64,000 nt of DNA. It comes from Lysinibacillus sphaericus. Lineage in GTDB: Bacteria; Bacillota; Bacilli; Bacillales_A; Planococcaceae. Numbering within the stretch: position 1 is the stretch's first letter; each line of letters starts with the position of its first letter. The translations under genes and the position numbers were made by a program. The stretch lies in the NCBI RefSeq assembly GCF_002982115.1, contig NZ_CP019980.1, forward strand, positions 2,674,001 to 2,738,000, in the 5' to 3' direction. Below are positions 51,250 to 59,242 of the stretch, in pieces. A model generated the notes under the pieces. The model had not been told where the DNA came from and searched no databases. It saw only the letters and a program-made list of their open reading frames with translations.

Positions 51250-51630
51250 AATTGTGGCATGCGTCTGAGCTCTTCATTGAACTTTTTCTTTTTCTGGACG
51301 TAAACCTGGTTTCATTGTCTTGAAATAAGTGCAATCTGCTCTGATTTTGTTTTTCATTCTACAGTAGCATTGCCCTTACACATTATGCTAGGAATGTTAG
51401 GTAAAGAATGTACCTCTTGAAGCAACATAAAGGTGTCCTCTATCCAGTTACCCGACTTTCTAGTTAGTAAAATAGTACCGCTTGGATAGCATAAGAGTTG
51501 ATGTATGTATTAGATGATTATCAGGTGTATTTACACTAAAAAGAAAACACTATAGAGACTTTTTTTGGCAAGCGTTCAACATGTAAACAAAAAAGCTATT
51601 GAAACATTTGAATGTTCAATAGCTTTTCGT
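51250..51630 (-). other. intergenic region ending in a terminator for the P1 peptidase gene
   Basis: No credible gene was seen in the first 330 bases. AAAAGCTATTGAAACATT at 51591 pairs with its near-complement ending at 51627, with T runs on the minus strand, and forms the terminator of the gene ending at 51631. Confidence 0.7.
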
Positions 51631-52686
51631 TTATTTTTTAAATGAATAGGCTTCTACTACGTGTCCGTCTCGACCCGTTGTTGTTTGCCCTTGTGATAGG
51701 GAATTTAAAATAGCTTCTTCTGTTGCTTCCGCAGCAGCGGTAAATAAATGATTCATAATAGGATGATCTTCACGTAGCTGTATACGTGTCTCCAAATGTT
51801 GGGACGAATGATGCGCAATATGGTGTGCCGTTGTAAAGCCGATGACAATATCACCACTTCCATGAGAAAAATGGCTACCTGTTCGTCCAAGCCCTATACC
51901 ACAACGTTTAATAACACGTGTTAATTGGCGACTACTAAGCGGTGCATCTGTTGCTAACACAATAATAATGGAACCATCTGTTGGTGAGAACGCAGCATTG
52001 CTATTAGAATTTGGCAGATTGTAACGCTCAGCTATAAACTCTGAGCTATGACCGAAATTACTTAGCACGATAATCCCCACCGTATAGCTAATTTTATCTT
52101 GTTCTAGAGTCACTATGCGCGATGCAGAACCTATTCCGCCCTTATAGCCGAAACAAATCATGCCTTTTCCCGCTCCAACTGCACCTTCTTTAGCGGTATT
52201 TTCGGACGCATTACAAATTGCTTGGAGCGCGTGCTCTGGTGTGATCGGGCAAGCTCGAATCGAATTTAAATAACTATCATTACATTCCCCAACAACCAAA
52301 TTAATTGTCCCTGTAGAAAGACCAATATCCTGATTAGTATTTAACATATATTGCAATGTTCCTTGCGTTACTGCGGGCACCCCAAACGTATTTGTTAGCA
52401 TAATAGGAGCTTCAATAACACCTAGTTCATTGACTTGCACGAGTCCTGTCGTTTTGCCGAAACCATTTAGCACATAACTAGCACCTGTAACTTTTTGTTG
52501 AAACAAATTGCCACCATGTGGTAGAATCGCCGTCACCCCAGTACATGCAAATGCCCCCACATCATCTAGCTTTTCATCCAGTGTGACATGCCCAACTTGA
52601 ACACCTTGTACATCCGTAATGCAATTTTTTTTACCGACTGGTAATGTGCCAATGACCATACCCAACTCCCGCACTTTTTGTGTCAT
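51631..52686 (-). CDS. P1 family peptidase (DmpA-type L-aminopeptidase / D-esterase)
   Basis: The protein has 351 residues from the ATG at 52686 (GAAGGGGTG upstream). Family S58 features are CITDVQGVQVGHVTL near the start, GVTAILPHGG, GKTTGLVQVNELG, and the self-processing region GAVGAGKGMICFGYKGGIGSASRIV with the Gly-Ser before which these proenzymes are cut to form the N-terminal nucleophile. LATDAPLSSRQLTRVIKRCGIGLGRTG is the conserved C-terminal part. Such enzymes release D- or L-amino acids from peptides and esters. The upstream racemase gene (24 bases away) suggests D-amino acid metabolism. Confidence 0.92.
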   Translation of the reverse strand: MTQKVRELGMVIGTLPVGKKNCITDVQGVQVGHVTLDEKLDDVGAFACTGVTAILPHGGNLFQQKVTGASYVLNGFGKTTGLVQVNELGVIEAPIMLTNTFGVPAVTQGTLQYMLNTNQDIGLSTGTINLVVGECNDSYLNSIRACPITPEHALQAICNASENTAKEGAVGAGKGMICFGYKGGIGSASRIVTLEQDKISYTVGIIVLSNFGHSSEFIAERYNLPNSNSNAAFSPTDGSIIIVLATDAPLSSRQLTRVIKRCGIGLGRTGSHFSHGSGDIVIGFTTAHHIAHHSSQHLETRIQLREDHPIMNHLFTAAAEATEEAILNSLSQGQTTTGRDGHVVEAYSFKK

Positions 52687-52710
52687 TTTTTCACCCCTTC
52701 TCAATGCTTT

Positions 52711-53403
52711 TTACTCTTTTAATGCATGTTCTACAGCAGCAAGTGCATGAATAATAGTCGTGTCGAAAACAGGGACTTGGACATCTTCTTGTTGTATTAG
52801 TAAACCAATCTCCGTACAACCTAAAATAATTCCTTGCGCACCTGATTTCACAAGGCGCTCAATAATTTGTAAATAGTTTTCTTTTGAAGTTGGTTCAATC
52901 TTCCCTAAACATAATTCCTCATAAATAATTTGATTAACCATTGTTCGTTCATCCGCGTTTGGCACCATTACATTTATGCCAAACTGTTCAATTCTATGTT
53001 TATAAAAATCTTGCTCCATTGTATATTTTGTGCCAAGCAACGCAATCGTTTGCAGACCAGCCTGTTGAATTTGAACGGCTGTTGCATCGGCAATATGTAA
53101 AATTGGAATAGTCAAACGCGCTTCCATAAATTCTATGACCTTATGCATTGTATTCGTACAGATCACAATGAAATCGGCACCTGCTTTTTCTAAAGACCAA
53201 GCAGCCTCTCCTAGTATTTCTCCTGCATTTTGCCATTGTTCATTTGCTTGATAGTATTCAATTTCTTGAAAATCGACACTATATAAAATGCATTTTGCCG
53301 AATGTAAACCACCCAATTGTTGCTTCACTTGCTCATTTAGAAGGCGATAATACATAGCTGAAGATTCCCAGCTCATACCACCAATTAAGCCAATCGTTTT
53401 CAC
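52711..53403 (-). CDS. racX: aspartate/glutamate racemase family protein (broad amino acid racemase type)
   Basis: The protein has 230 residues from the GTG at 53403 with GGGAG eight bases upstream; the GTG at 53412 overlaps that site. It opens MKTIGLIGGMSWESSAMYYR. The two catalytic Cys lie in DFIVICTNTMHKV and GIILGCTEIGLLI, the PLP-independent two-base mechanism of Asp/Glu/hydantoin racemases. The closest pattern is the YgeA/RacX group, which makes non-canonical D-amino acids. It is cotranscribed with the P1 peptidase. Confidence 0.9.
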   Translation of the reverse strand: MKTIGLIGGMSWESSAMYYRLLNEQVKQQLGGLHSAKCILYSVDFQEIEYYQANEQWQNAGEILGEAAWSLEKAGADFIVICTNTMHKVIEFMEARLTIPILHIADATAVQIQQAGLQTIALLGTKYTMEQDFYKHRIEQFGINVMVPNADERTMVNQIIYEELCLGKIEPTSKENYLQIIERLVKSGAQGIILGCTEIGLLIQQEDVQVPVFDTTIIHALAAVEHALKE

Positions 53404-53623
53404 ATCATCCACTCCCTATTCTATTAATCGTCATTTTTAAATAAACTGCTCTCGATACATTTTCATGTATTCAAATTAAAGGTATAAAAGAAAAAGCAAG
53501 TTGAATACTAATTTAGAAATAGTATTGTGTTACCACAACGGTGAACTGTATCCATTTTACCTTTTCTATATATTACCACCACACAGCAAATCATTTCGAG
53601 AAAAATATCTTTTTATTATTAAG

Positions 53624-53666
53624 AATTTTTAAAAATTTGATATTTTATAAAAAAAGAGTGTAGACT
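53624..53666 (+). promoter_or_regulatory. promoter of the alanine/glycine symporter gene with overlapping palindrome
   Basis: A -35 TTGATA (53637-53642) and -10 TAGACT (53661-53666) are 18 bp apart. The perfect palindrome AATTTTTAAAAATT (53624-53637) touches the -35 and matches 12 of 15 positions of the CodY consensus AATTTTCWGAAAATT. Repression under amino-acid-rich conditions is possible. Confidence 0.5.
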
Positions 53667-53695
53667 AAAACTTATTAAAAAAAGGAGGAATATAA

Positions 53696-55093
53696 ATGGA
53701 GTGGATATCAAATATAGTAGATAATACAAATAATATTCTATGGACGTATCTTTTAATCATATTATTATTAGCTGCTGGATTATATTTTTCATTTGGCTCT
53801 AAATTTGTACAAGTACGTCTTTTCCCAGAAATGTTTCGTTTAATAACAGAAAAAAGAGATGGTGAGTCGGGGGTTTCTCCGTTCCAAGCTTTCACGATTA
53901 GCGCAGCGTCTCGTGTAGGTACGGGTAATATAACAGGTGTTGCACTTGCTATAGGTGTCGGTGGTCCTGGTGCCGTATTTTGGATGTGGATTATTGCCAT
54001 TCTTGGTATGGCAACCGCTTTTATTGAAAGTACACTTGCTCAAGTGTATAAAGTAAAAGACGGCGATACTTTTCGTGGTGGCCCTGCCTATTATATAGAA
54101 AAGGCATTAGGTCATAGAAAGTTAGGGATTGTTTTTAGTATCCTTTTAACATTAAGCTTTGGCTTTATTTTTAACGCAGTACAGTCTAATACGATTGCGA
54201 CTTCTGTAGGTGAAGCATTTAATATTAGACCTTTTATTATCGGCATTGTATTAGTAGTGTTAACGGCTATGATCATTTTCGGTGGTGTACATAGAATTGT
54301 TAAATTTACACAAGTAATTGTACCTGTAATGGCCGTCTTTTATTTACTCGTTGCACTTTATGTCGTTGTAACAAATTTAGGGGAAATCCCAACCGTGTTT
54401 AAACTTATTTTCTCTCAAGCGTTCGGTCTTCAAGAAGCTGCAGGCGGTGCCATTGGAGTAGCCATTATGCAAGGTGTTCGTCGAGGCTTATTTTCCAATG
54501 AAGCTGGTATGGGGAGTGTGCCGAATGCAGCAGCAACTGCCAATACATCACATCCTGCTAAACAAGGACTTGTGCAAAGTTTAGGCGTATTTTTTGATAC
54601 AATTATGATTTGTTCTGCCACTGCTTTCATCATAATTTTGGCAGGCTTATACAAAACAGGTGAAAGTAACGGTATCGTCCTTACGCAAAATTCGTTAGCA
54701 GTGCATGTTGGAGATTGGGCTCCTTATTTTATCGCCATTAGTATTATTTTCTTCGCATTCAGTTCTGTTATTGGTAACTATTATTACGGTGAATCCAATA
54801 TTGAGTTTATCAATGCTCATAAAAGCTGGATGACCGTTTATCGTCTACTGGTGCTGGCCATGGTAATGTTCGGCTCCGTAGCACAAGTTCAACTTGTTTG
54901 GAACTTAGCGGATTTATTTATGGGTCTTATGGCGCTCATCAATATTACGGTAATTATGATACTTGGTAAAATAGCTTTCCGTGTATTAGATGATTTTACA
55001 CTACAACGAAAAGCAGGAAAAAATCCTGTATTTTACGCAAAGTCCATCCCAGGTTTGAAAAATACAGACTGTTGGGAAGATCATCGCTCATAA
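53696..55093 (+). CDS. alanine/glycine:cation symporter, AGCS family
   Basis: The 465-residue protein has about eleven membrane helices. AGCS signatures are FQAFTISAASRVGTGNITGVALA near residues 60-85, GGPGAVFWMWIIAILGMATAF, the loop KDGDTFRGGPAYYIEKALG, and GVRRGLFSNEAGMGSVPNAAA. It imports alanine or glycine with sodium. The usual long C-terminal tail is short and ends in KNTDCWEDHRS. AAAGGAGGAATAT precedes the ATG. It is a single gene with its own promoter and terminator. Confidence 0.95.
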   Translation: MEWISNIVDNTNNILWTYLLIILLLAAGLYFSFGSKFVQVRLFPEMFRLITEKRDGESGVSPFQAFTISAASRVGTGNITGVALAIGVGGPGAVFWMWIIAILGMATAFIESTLAQVYKVKDGDTFRGGPAYYIEKALGHRKLGIVFSILLTLSFGFIFNAVQSNTIATSVGEAFNIRPFIIGIVLVVLTAMIIFGGVHRIVKFTQVIVPVMAVFYLLVALYVVVTNLGEIPTVFKLIFSQAFGLQEAAGGAIGVAIMQGVRRGLFSNEAGMGSVPNAAATANTSHPAKQGLVQSLGVFFDTIMICSATAFIIILAGLYKTGESNGIVLTQNSLAVHVGDWAPYFIAISIIFFAFSSVIGNYYYGESNIEFINAHKSWMTVYRLLVLAMVMFGSVAQVQLVWNLADLFMGLMALINITVIMILGKIAFRVLDDFTLQRKAGKNPVFYAKSIPGLKNTDCWEDHRS

Positions 55094-55095
55094 GA

Positions 55096-55142
55096 AAACG
55101 CCATTCCCTCAAGGATTCCTTGAAGGAATGGCGCTTTTTTTG
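55096..55142 (+). terminator. terminator of the symporter gene
   Basis: AACGCCATTCC and TCAAGG pair with CCTTGA and GGAATGGCG around ATT, followed by seven T. A long stem and strong T tract. Confidence 0.9.
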
Positions 55143-55164
55143 GTGCCTGACACCCAAACAATTT
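55142..55164. repeat. GTGCC-type repeat, copy 1
   Basis: GGTGCCTGACACCCAAACAA lies 14 bases beyond the dinB-like gene end. A near-identical copy at 55725-55745 lies on the other side of the gene. Confidence 0.6.
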
Positions 55165-55177
55165 TGAAAATTAAAAA

Positions 55178-55705
55178 TTAGCTTTTTTTCATCGCTTCTG
55201 TAAATAGCTGCGATTGCCCTCTTGGAATACTCAATGTTTTCCATTCTTTCCCTTTTATTTGCTTCCCAACATAGATAATTTGCCCAACATGTGCTGCATA
55301 ATGTGCCATCTGTCTTTCTATCGCATCAATCACTGTATGTTGTTGCCCTCTTATGAAGACATGTGCCATTAAATCCATCTCGGTTAAGCTTAGTAGTGAA
55401 TCTAAGAAGACTTGCCAACCCTTTTCCCAAATAGTTAGTAGCTCTTCTTTAGTATCAATACTATCAATAAATTCTTCATCACGATTTCTTGTTGTTTTTT
55501 CTCCATCTGTCGTTAAAAAGTCTGTCCATCTTGAAATCATGTTGCCACTTACATGTTTGACAATGACTGCAATACTATTGGACTCTTCATTGAAAGCCCA
55601 GTGCAATTGCTCAATATCTAATTGTGCGATCGCTTTATCACCGTCCGCTTTAATCGTTTTAAATCTTTCTCGTACAGCTTTTAAATATGTTTCACCTATG
55701 CTCAT
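55178..55705 (-). CDS. DinB-fold protein, DUF1572 type
   Basis: The 175-residue protein is a four-helix bundle with family motifs: EESNSIAVIVKHVSGNMISRW (first His of the metal site), SRWTDFLTTDGEKTTRNRDEEF, and RQMAHYAAHVGQIIYVGKQIKG with two His. These His triads bind a divalent metal in DinB/YfiT-like thiol transferases, but activity in this branch is unknown. GGGGGAGG lies before the ATG. The gene is bracketed by two GTGCC repeats in direct orientation and followed by a 21-bp repeat array, which suggests a movable segment. Confidence 0.88.
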   Translation of the reverse strand: MSIGETYLKAVRERFKTIKADGDKAIAQLDIEQLHWAFNEESNSIAVIVKHVSGNMISRWTDFLTTDGEKTTRNRDEEFIDSIDTKEELLTIWEKGWQVFLDSLLSLTEMDLMAHVFIRGQQHTVIDAIERQMAHYAAHVGQIIYVGKQIKGKEWKTLSIPRGQSQLFTEAMKKS

Positions 55706-55724
55706 TTCTAACTACCTCCCCCTT

Positions 55725-55745
55725 GTGCCAGTCACCCAAACAATT
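55725..55745. repeat. GTGCC-type repeat, copy 2
   Basis: GTGCCAGTCACCCAAACAAT repeats the copy at 55142-55164 with two differences, in the same orientation, on the other side of the dinB-like gene. Confidence 0.6.
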
Positions 55746-55783
55746 CCCAATTCTCAAACTATTTCTCTGTGGATACAAGTTAA

Positions 55784-55888
55784 TACCCGCGGAAAGCATG
55801 GTATTACCCGCGATTTACCACTGAATACCCGCGAAAAATCATGAAATACCCGCGATTTAACCTTAAATACCCGCGAAGTATTGTCATC
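55784..55888. repeat. second array of five 21-bp units with TACCCGCG core
   Basis: TACCCGCG starts at 55784, 55805, 55826, 55847 and 55868, each exactly 21 bp apart and without any core mismatch. The 13-base intervals differ in sequence. In both arrays the first core is followed by G and nearly all later ones by A. Confidence 0.9.
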
Positions 55889-55892
55889 ATGC

Positions 55893-55931
55893 TACAAAAA
55901 AGCTAGTGCTATGTCAATGTAGCACTAGCTT
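55893..55931 (-). terminator. terminator of the SCO1-like gene
   Basis: AAGCTAGTGCTA pairs perfectly with TAGCACTAGCTT over 12 bp; the minus strand continues with six T. Confidence 0.9.
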
Positions 55932-55937
55932 ATCATG

Positions 55938-56546
55938 TTATAAGTTTTCATCTATATACGTTTCTAAATCCGAAACAATTGTATCGATTGGAACATCGTT
56001 TGCATCTTTTGCGTATCCGTCATATTGTTTTACAAGAATTCCGTCTTTATCCACTAAGAAAAACTGAATACCGTGGATTACTTGATCTGAATTCGGATCG
56101 TCTTTGACAAGTAATTTTGTTGATTTCACTGCATATTGCTCAATATATGACTGTGAATATCCTGTAAGGAGATTCCATTTAGATTCGTCAGGTACAGTGT
56201 ATCTCGTTAAATAATCAGCTAGTACTTCCGGCGTATCCACCTCAGGGTCTACTGAAAAAGCGACAATATTATAATCCTCTATCCCTTTTTTCTTCAGCTT
56301 TTCTTGCACTTGCGTCATGTTAAACGTCATTGGTGGACAAACTGAATTACAATTCGTAAATATATACATGCCCAACCAAGGTTTCCCTTTTAAACTGTCT
56401 AGTGAAACAGGTTCTCCTCGTTGGTTAATATGTTCAAAATCCTGCATTTCCAAACTATAATCAGCTTTAAACTTTGCGTTCCCGCATGCACTAAGTACAG
56501 TTACTAAAGTCAATAGTAGTACAAACCACATTACTTTATTTTTCAT
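55938..56546 (-). CDS. SCO1/SenC family copper chaperone lipoprotein
   Basis: The 202-residue protein has a lipoprotein signal (LLLTLVTVLSAC) and a thioredoxin-like fold. The copper/thiol motif CxxxC is in FTNCNSVCPPMTFNMTQVQ, and the third ligand His is in DQVIHGIQFFLVDKDG. FSVDPEVDTPEVLADYLTRY is a typical SCO segment. It assembles the CuA centre of cytochrome c oxidase, as B. subtilis YpmQ (BsSco) does, or acts as a thiol reductase outside the membrane. It is monocistronic. Confidence 0.92.
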   Translation of the reverse strand: MKNKVMWFVLLLTLVTVLSACGNAKFKADYSLEMQDFEHINQRGEPVSLDSLKGKPWLGMYIFTNCNSVCPPMTFNMTQVQEKLKKKGIEDYNIVAFSVDPEVDTPEVLADYLTRYTVPDESKWNLLTGYSQSYIEQYAVKSTKLLVKDDPNSDQVIHGIQFFLVDKDGILVKQYDGYAKDANDVPIDTIVSDLETYIDENL

Positions 56547-56648
56547 CTTTACACACTCCCTACTTACACTACCCCCATCTTATCGAATGATGTAAGCGTT
56601 GACAACCACCTGTCGTGACAGCTTTCGTACATCTTTGTGAAGTCAACT

Positions 56649-56771
56649 TCACTTAAGTGAAACAATCACATCATGAATCGCATCAAGCTTAACCTCTACT
56701 CGATGTAATAAGTAAAACGACATGAGGATAGGAAAACCAATATCAGATAACATTGTCAGCCATTGTTCCAT
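56649..56771 (-). CDS. YvrJ family small membrane protein
   Basis: The protein has 40 residues, too short for most gene callers. It opens MEQWLTMLSDIGFPILMSFY and continues LLHRVEVKLDAIHDVIVSLK: a single membrane helix followed by an amphipathic helix, as in the YvrJ family. AAAGGAGAGGG lies before the ATG. It is found downstream of DUF2922 and DUF1659 genes in many Bacillales, the same order as here. Its function is unknown. Confidence 0.85.
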   Translation of the reverse strand: MEQWLTMLSDIGFPILMSFYLLHRVEVKLDAIHDVIVSLK

Positions 56772-56805
56772 ACTGCCCTCTCCTTTCGACATGCTTTGCT
56801 TGTCT

Positions 56806-56839
56806 TAAAAATGGTCTTTGCAACAACTGCAAAGACCAT
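56806..56839 (-). terminator. terminator between the DUF2922 and yvrJ-like genes
   Basis: ATGGTCTTTGCA pairs perfectly with TGCAAAGACCAT over 12 bp, followed by T-rich sequence on the minus strand. It would reduce transcription into the yvrJ-like gene. Confidence 0.85.
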
Positions 56840-56844
56840 GTCAT

Positions 56845-57066
56845 TCATTCGTTCATGTTAAACGCTGAAACTTGACGATCAATCATACGTGCACCTTTTA
56901 TGCCAACAAAAGCACCTGCTTGTCCACCAAATACATTACTCATAATGATTGTTTGCATCACTTGTTGAATTTCAGCAGATGTAACATGTGGCTTCGGTGC
57001 ATCAATGGCAATCGTCGCCGTTTTTCCTAATGCTGTATGAAATTGCAACTCTAAAACTTTTGCCAT
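56845..57066 (-). CDS. DUF2922 family protein
   Basis: The 73-residue protein reads MAKVLELQFHTALGKTATIA, then DAPKPHVTSAEIQQVMQTII and FGGQAGAFVGIKGARMIDRQ. This is the usual DUF2922 pattern, with strand, conserved Ala-Pro-Lys turn, helix and a closing ARxxDR segment. It follows the DUF1659 gene by 17 bases, and the two occur together widely in Bacillales. The role is unknown. AAAAGGAGGT precedes the ATG. Confidence 0.88.
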   Translation of the reverse strand: MAKVLELQFHTALGKTATIAIDAPKPHVTSAEIQQVMQTIIMSNVFGGQAGAFVGIKGARMIDRQVSAFNMNE

Positions 57067-57083
57067 CAGTCCTACCTCCTTTT

Positions 57084-57308
57084 TTATTGTAATGACGACA
57101 ATTCTGTTATTTCTTGCTTACTAATACTGTCAAGTGGCTTTGATGAAAGACTCGCAATCGCTTTCGCTACCGTTACTAACGCTGTTGGTGTATGCGTGTC
57201 GTTTACATTACGGTAGGTTTTAATTACAAATTTCGGCTTATTTGTTTCAGTATGTCCCACCACATACTTTAAGCGAAGTGATGCATCTAATAATTGGGTT
57301 TTTGCCAT
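57084..57308 (-). CDS. DUF1659 family protein
   Basis: The protein has 74 residues from the ATG at 57308 with AAGGGGGTG upstream. It reads MAKTQLLDASLRLKYVVGHT, then KFVIKTYRNVNDTHTPTALV and a C-terminal helix AKAIASLSSKPLDSISKQEI. It shares overall plan with the DUF2922 product and probably a related beta-alpha fold. It heads the DUF1659-DUF2922-YvrJ cluster. The function is unknown. Confidence 0.88.
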   Translation of the reverse strand: MAKTQLLDASLRLKYVVGHTETNKPKFVIKTYRNVNDTHTPTALVTVAKAIASLSSKPLDSISKQEITELSSLQ

Positions 57309-57470
57309 CCGTAACACCCCCTTTCTACACAATATATACAGCTATTTGTAAAAATAGGGACATGTTTCACTTGAAAACTTAACGTAGAAAGCCATCAACG
57401 ACTGGGATAGGCATCGAGCAGTCCGCTCCTACCTGAAAAAACGCTTTTTCCACCTTCATTATTCCTACAT

Positions 57471-57508
57471 AAAAAAAGCCCAGATACTCATATCTAATGA
57501 GCATCTGG
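57471..57508 (-). terminator. terminator of the tauE-like gene
   Basis: CCAGATACTCAT pairs with ATGAGCATCTGG (one mismatch), with seven T following on the minus strand. Confidence 0.85.
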
Positions 57509-57565
57509 TTGTGGCATCATCACCACTCGTTGCAATACGAGCATGTAATTTTTAACCTTCACTAC

Positions 57566-58348
57566 TTACAAAATATCTAACCATGTTTTAATAGCTGTAC
57601 CTAAAATTAATACTGCTAAAATTGCTTGTAGTGCTTTTGTATTGAGCTTGCCACCTATTTTTGCGCCAAGTGGAGCTGCAAGTAAACTTGCCACAATCAT
57701 GATTGCTGCTGGCCCATAGTCGATTTGACCTGTCATAATTTTCCCTACTGTTCCACCGATTGATGAAATAAATGTTATCGCTAAGCTAGTGGCAATCGTC
57801 ATACGTGTTGGGATTTTCAAGACAACAAGTAAGATTGGTACTAATAAAAATCCACCTGCTGCTCCAACAATCCCTGAACCAATCCCTACGACAAACGCTA
57901 AACCCGCTGCTAATGGTTTACTAAATGTAATCTGATCTAACTGCTTATCGTCAATTTGCTTTTTCGGAATAAACATCATAACAGCAGCAATTAAGGCTAA
58001 AACACCATATACAATATTTACTGCTGCTTCTGGTAACATGCTCGATCCAAAACTACCGATAAAGCTACCTATTAAAATTGCCGTACCCATAGTAAGAATT
58101 AGCGATTTGTTTAAATAGCCACTTTTGCGATATGCCCATACTCCTGCAATCGATGCAAAAAACACTTGAATAGCACTAATACCGGATACTTCATGTGCAC
58201 TGAAAGCTGCTAACCCAAATAATGGTGGAATATATAAAAGCATAGGGTATTTAATAATGGATCCCCCAACGCCTACCATTCCTGATACGAATGATCCGAC
58301 AAAACCAATTAAAAATATGACAACGATGAATGAAAACTCCATCGTCAC
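57566..58348 (-). CDS. tauE: TauE/SafE family sulfur-compound exporter
   Basis: The 260-residue protein has eight membrane segments with the two half-repeat motifs of the family: FVGSFVSGMVGVGGSIIKYPMLLY near the N terminus and VGIGSGIVGAAGGFLLVPILLVVLKIP in the second half, followed by ATSLAITFISSIGGTVGKI. TauE/SafE proteins export sulfite or thiosulfate-like anions. It is transcribed separately from, but next to, the sulfide oxidation operon, and its promoter carries the same TAGGGG-N4-CCCCTA palindrome as sqr. In staphylococci a tauE gene is part of the cst sulfide operon. Confidence 0.92.
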   Translation of the reverse strand: MTMEFSFIVVIFLIGFVGSFVSGMVGVGGSIIKYPMLLYIPPLFGLAAFSAHEVSGISAIQVFFASIAGVWAYRKSGYLNKSLILTMGTAILIGSFIGSFGSSMLPEAAVNIVYGVLALIAAVMMFIPKKQIDDKQLDQITFSKPLAAGLAFVVGIGSGIVGAAGGFLLVPILLVVLKIPTRMTIATSLAITFISSIGGTVGKIMTGQIDYGPAAIMIVASLLAAPLGAKIGGKLNTKALQAILAVLILGTAIKTWLDIL

Positions 58349-58374
58349 ACCTTCTTTCTACCTTATTTTCTTTA

Positions 58375-58420
58375 AGTATAGAGTGTGAATTGCTTTAAAA
58401 ATATAGGGGGAAGCCCCTAT
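58375..58420 (-). promoter_or_regulatory. tauE promoter with NreC-like palindrome
   Basis: ATAGGGG-GAAG-CCCCTAT spans 58403-58420. A -10 TATACT lies at 58380-58375 on the minus strand, and the palindrome centre is 31.5 bp upstream of its edge, near -43. The -35 (TATTTT) is poor, as expected for an activated promoter. The sqr promoter has the same geometry. Confidence 0.75.
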
Positions 58421-58492
58421 CCTTCAGAAGAAAAGGCGATTATTTATTGTCGATAAGAGGAGGAAAACGATAGATATAACTCCCTAGCATAG

Positions 58493-58522
58493 AAAAAGCG
58501 ATAAAGCAGATTGCTTTATCGC
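58493..58522 (-). terminator. terminator of the response regulator gene
   Basis: GCGATAAAGCA pairs perfectly with TGCTTTATCGC, followed by five T on the minus strand. It ends the sqr-to-regulator operon. Confidence 0.9.
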
Positions 58523-58606
58523 TCAGGGAAGATATATAGAAGGTTGTTCCATTACAAAACGTCAGACTTTAGAAAGAAAAAGACTTTATTGGGCAGCCCA
58601 CGTATG

Positions 58607-59242
58607 CTACGTAATATACTTATTTGTAATACCGTATTGAATAAGCTCTGCCTTGCTTTTTAAATTTAGCTTTTGCATAATGTTGGCTTTATGGTTTTCT
58701 ACCGTTTTAGCACTAATAAATAGCTTTTCTGAAATTTGCATATTCGTAAATCCTAAAATGGTTAATCGAACAATTTCCTGCTCACGTGTAGATAAGATAT
58801 CGGCATTGTTTTTACCTTTTTTCTTAAATAACTTTTCTAGTTGACCTTTTGGTAAGCCCACTTCATAGTAGCGACGGCCTGTATAGACACTTTGAATCGC
58901 TTCGTACATTTCGCCACCTTGACTATTTTTTAAAATATAGCCATCTGCTCCTACTTCCATCGCTTGTTGAATATAGGCTATCTCATTATGCATTGTCAGC
59001 ATAATTATTTTTGTGTCAGGTAAATTTTTTTTAATTTCCTTTGTCGCAGTAAATCCGTCCAACCCATTTGGAATTGATATATCCATTAAAATCACATTCG
59101 GCTCAGTCTGGTAGGCAAGCTGAATCGCCTCTTCTCCATCACTTGCCTCTCCTACAACTGTCATATCTGAATAATTCCCTAAAAGGAGCGCAATGCCCTT
59201 CCGTATTAAAACATGGTCATCGACAAGTAATATTTTAATCAT
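58607..59242 (-). CDS. nreC: NarL/LuxR-type response regulator (NreC-like)
   Basis: The 211-residue protein has a receiver domain (LLVDDHVLIRKGIALLL, phospho-acceptor Asp54 in VILMDISIPNGLDG, Thr and Lys in IIMLTMH and GYILKNSQGG) and a LuxR-type HTH (LSTREQEIVRLTILGFTNMQ, then ISAKTVENHKANIMQKL). It overlaps the kinase gene by eight bases. It is the probable activator of the sqr and tauE promoters through TAGGGG-N4-CCCCTA, which is close to the palindrome known for staphylococcal NreC. The assignment to NreC rather than another NarL-type regulator is inference from the partner kinase and the motif. Confidence 0.82.
   Translation of the reverse strand: MIKILLVDDHVLIRKGIALLLGNYSDMTVVGEASDGEEAIQLAYQTEPNVILMDISIPNGLDGFTATKEIKKNLPDTKIIMLTMHNEIAYIQQAMEVGADGYILKNSQGGEMYEAIQSVYTGRRYYEVGLPKGQLEKLFKKKGKNNADILSTREQEIVRLTILGFTNMQISEKLFISAKTVENHKANIMQKLNLKSKAELIQYGITNKYIT

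Noticed and set aside
55784..55888. Coding heptapeptide repeat (21 bp equals seven codons, YPR-type)
   Set aside because: A stop lies directly upstream in that frame, there is no ribosome site or early start, and the other residues of the heptads are not conserved.
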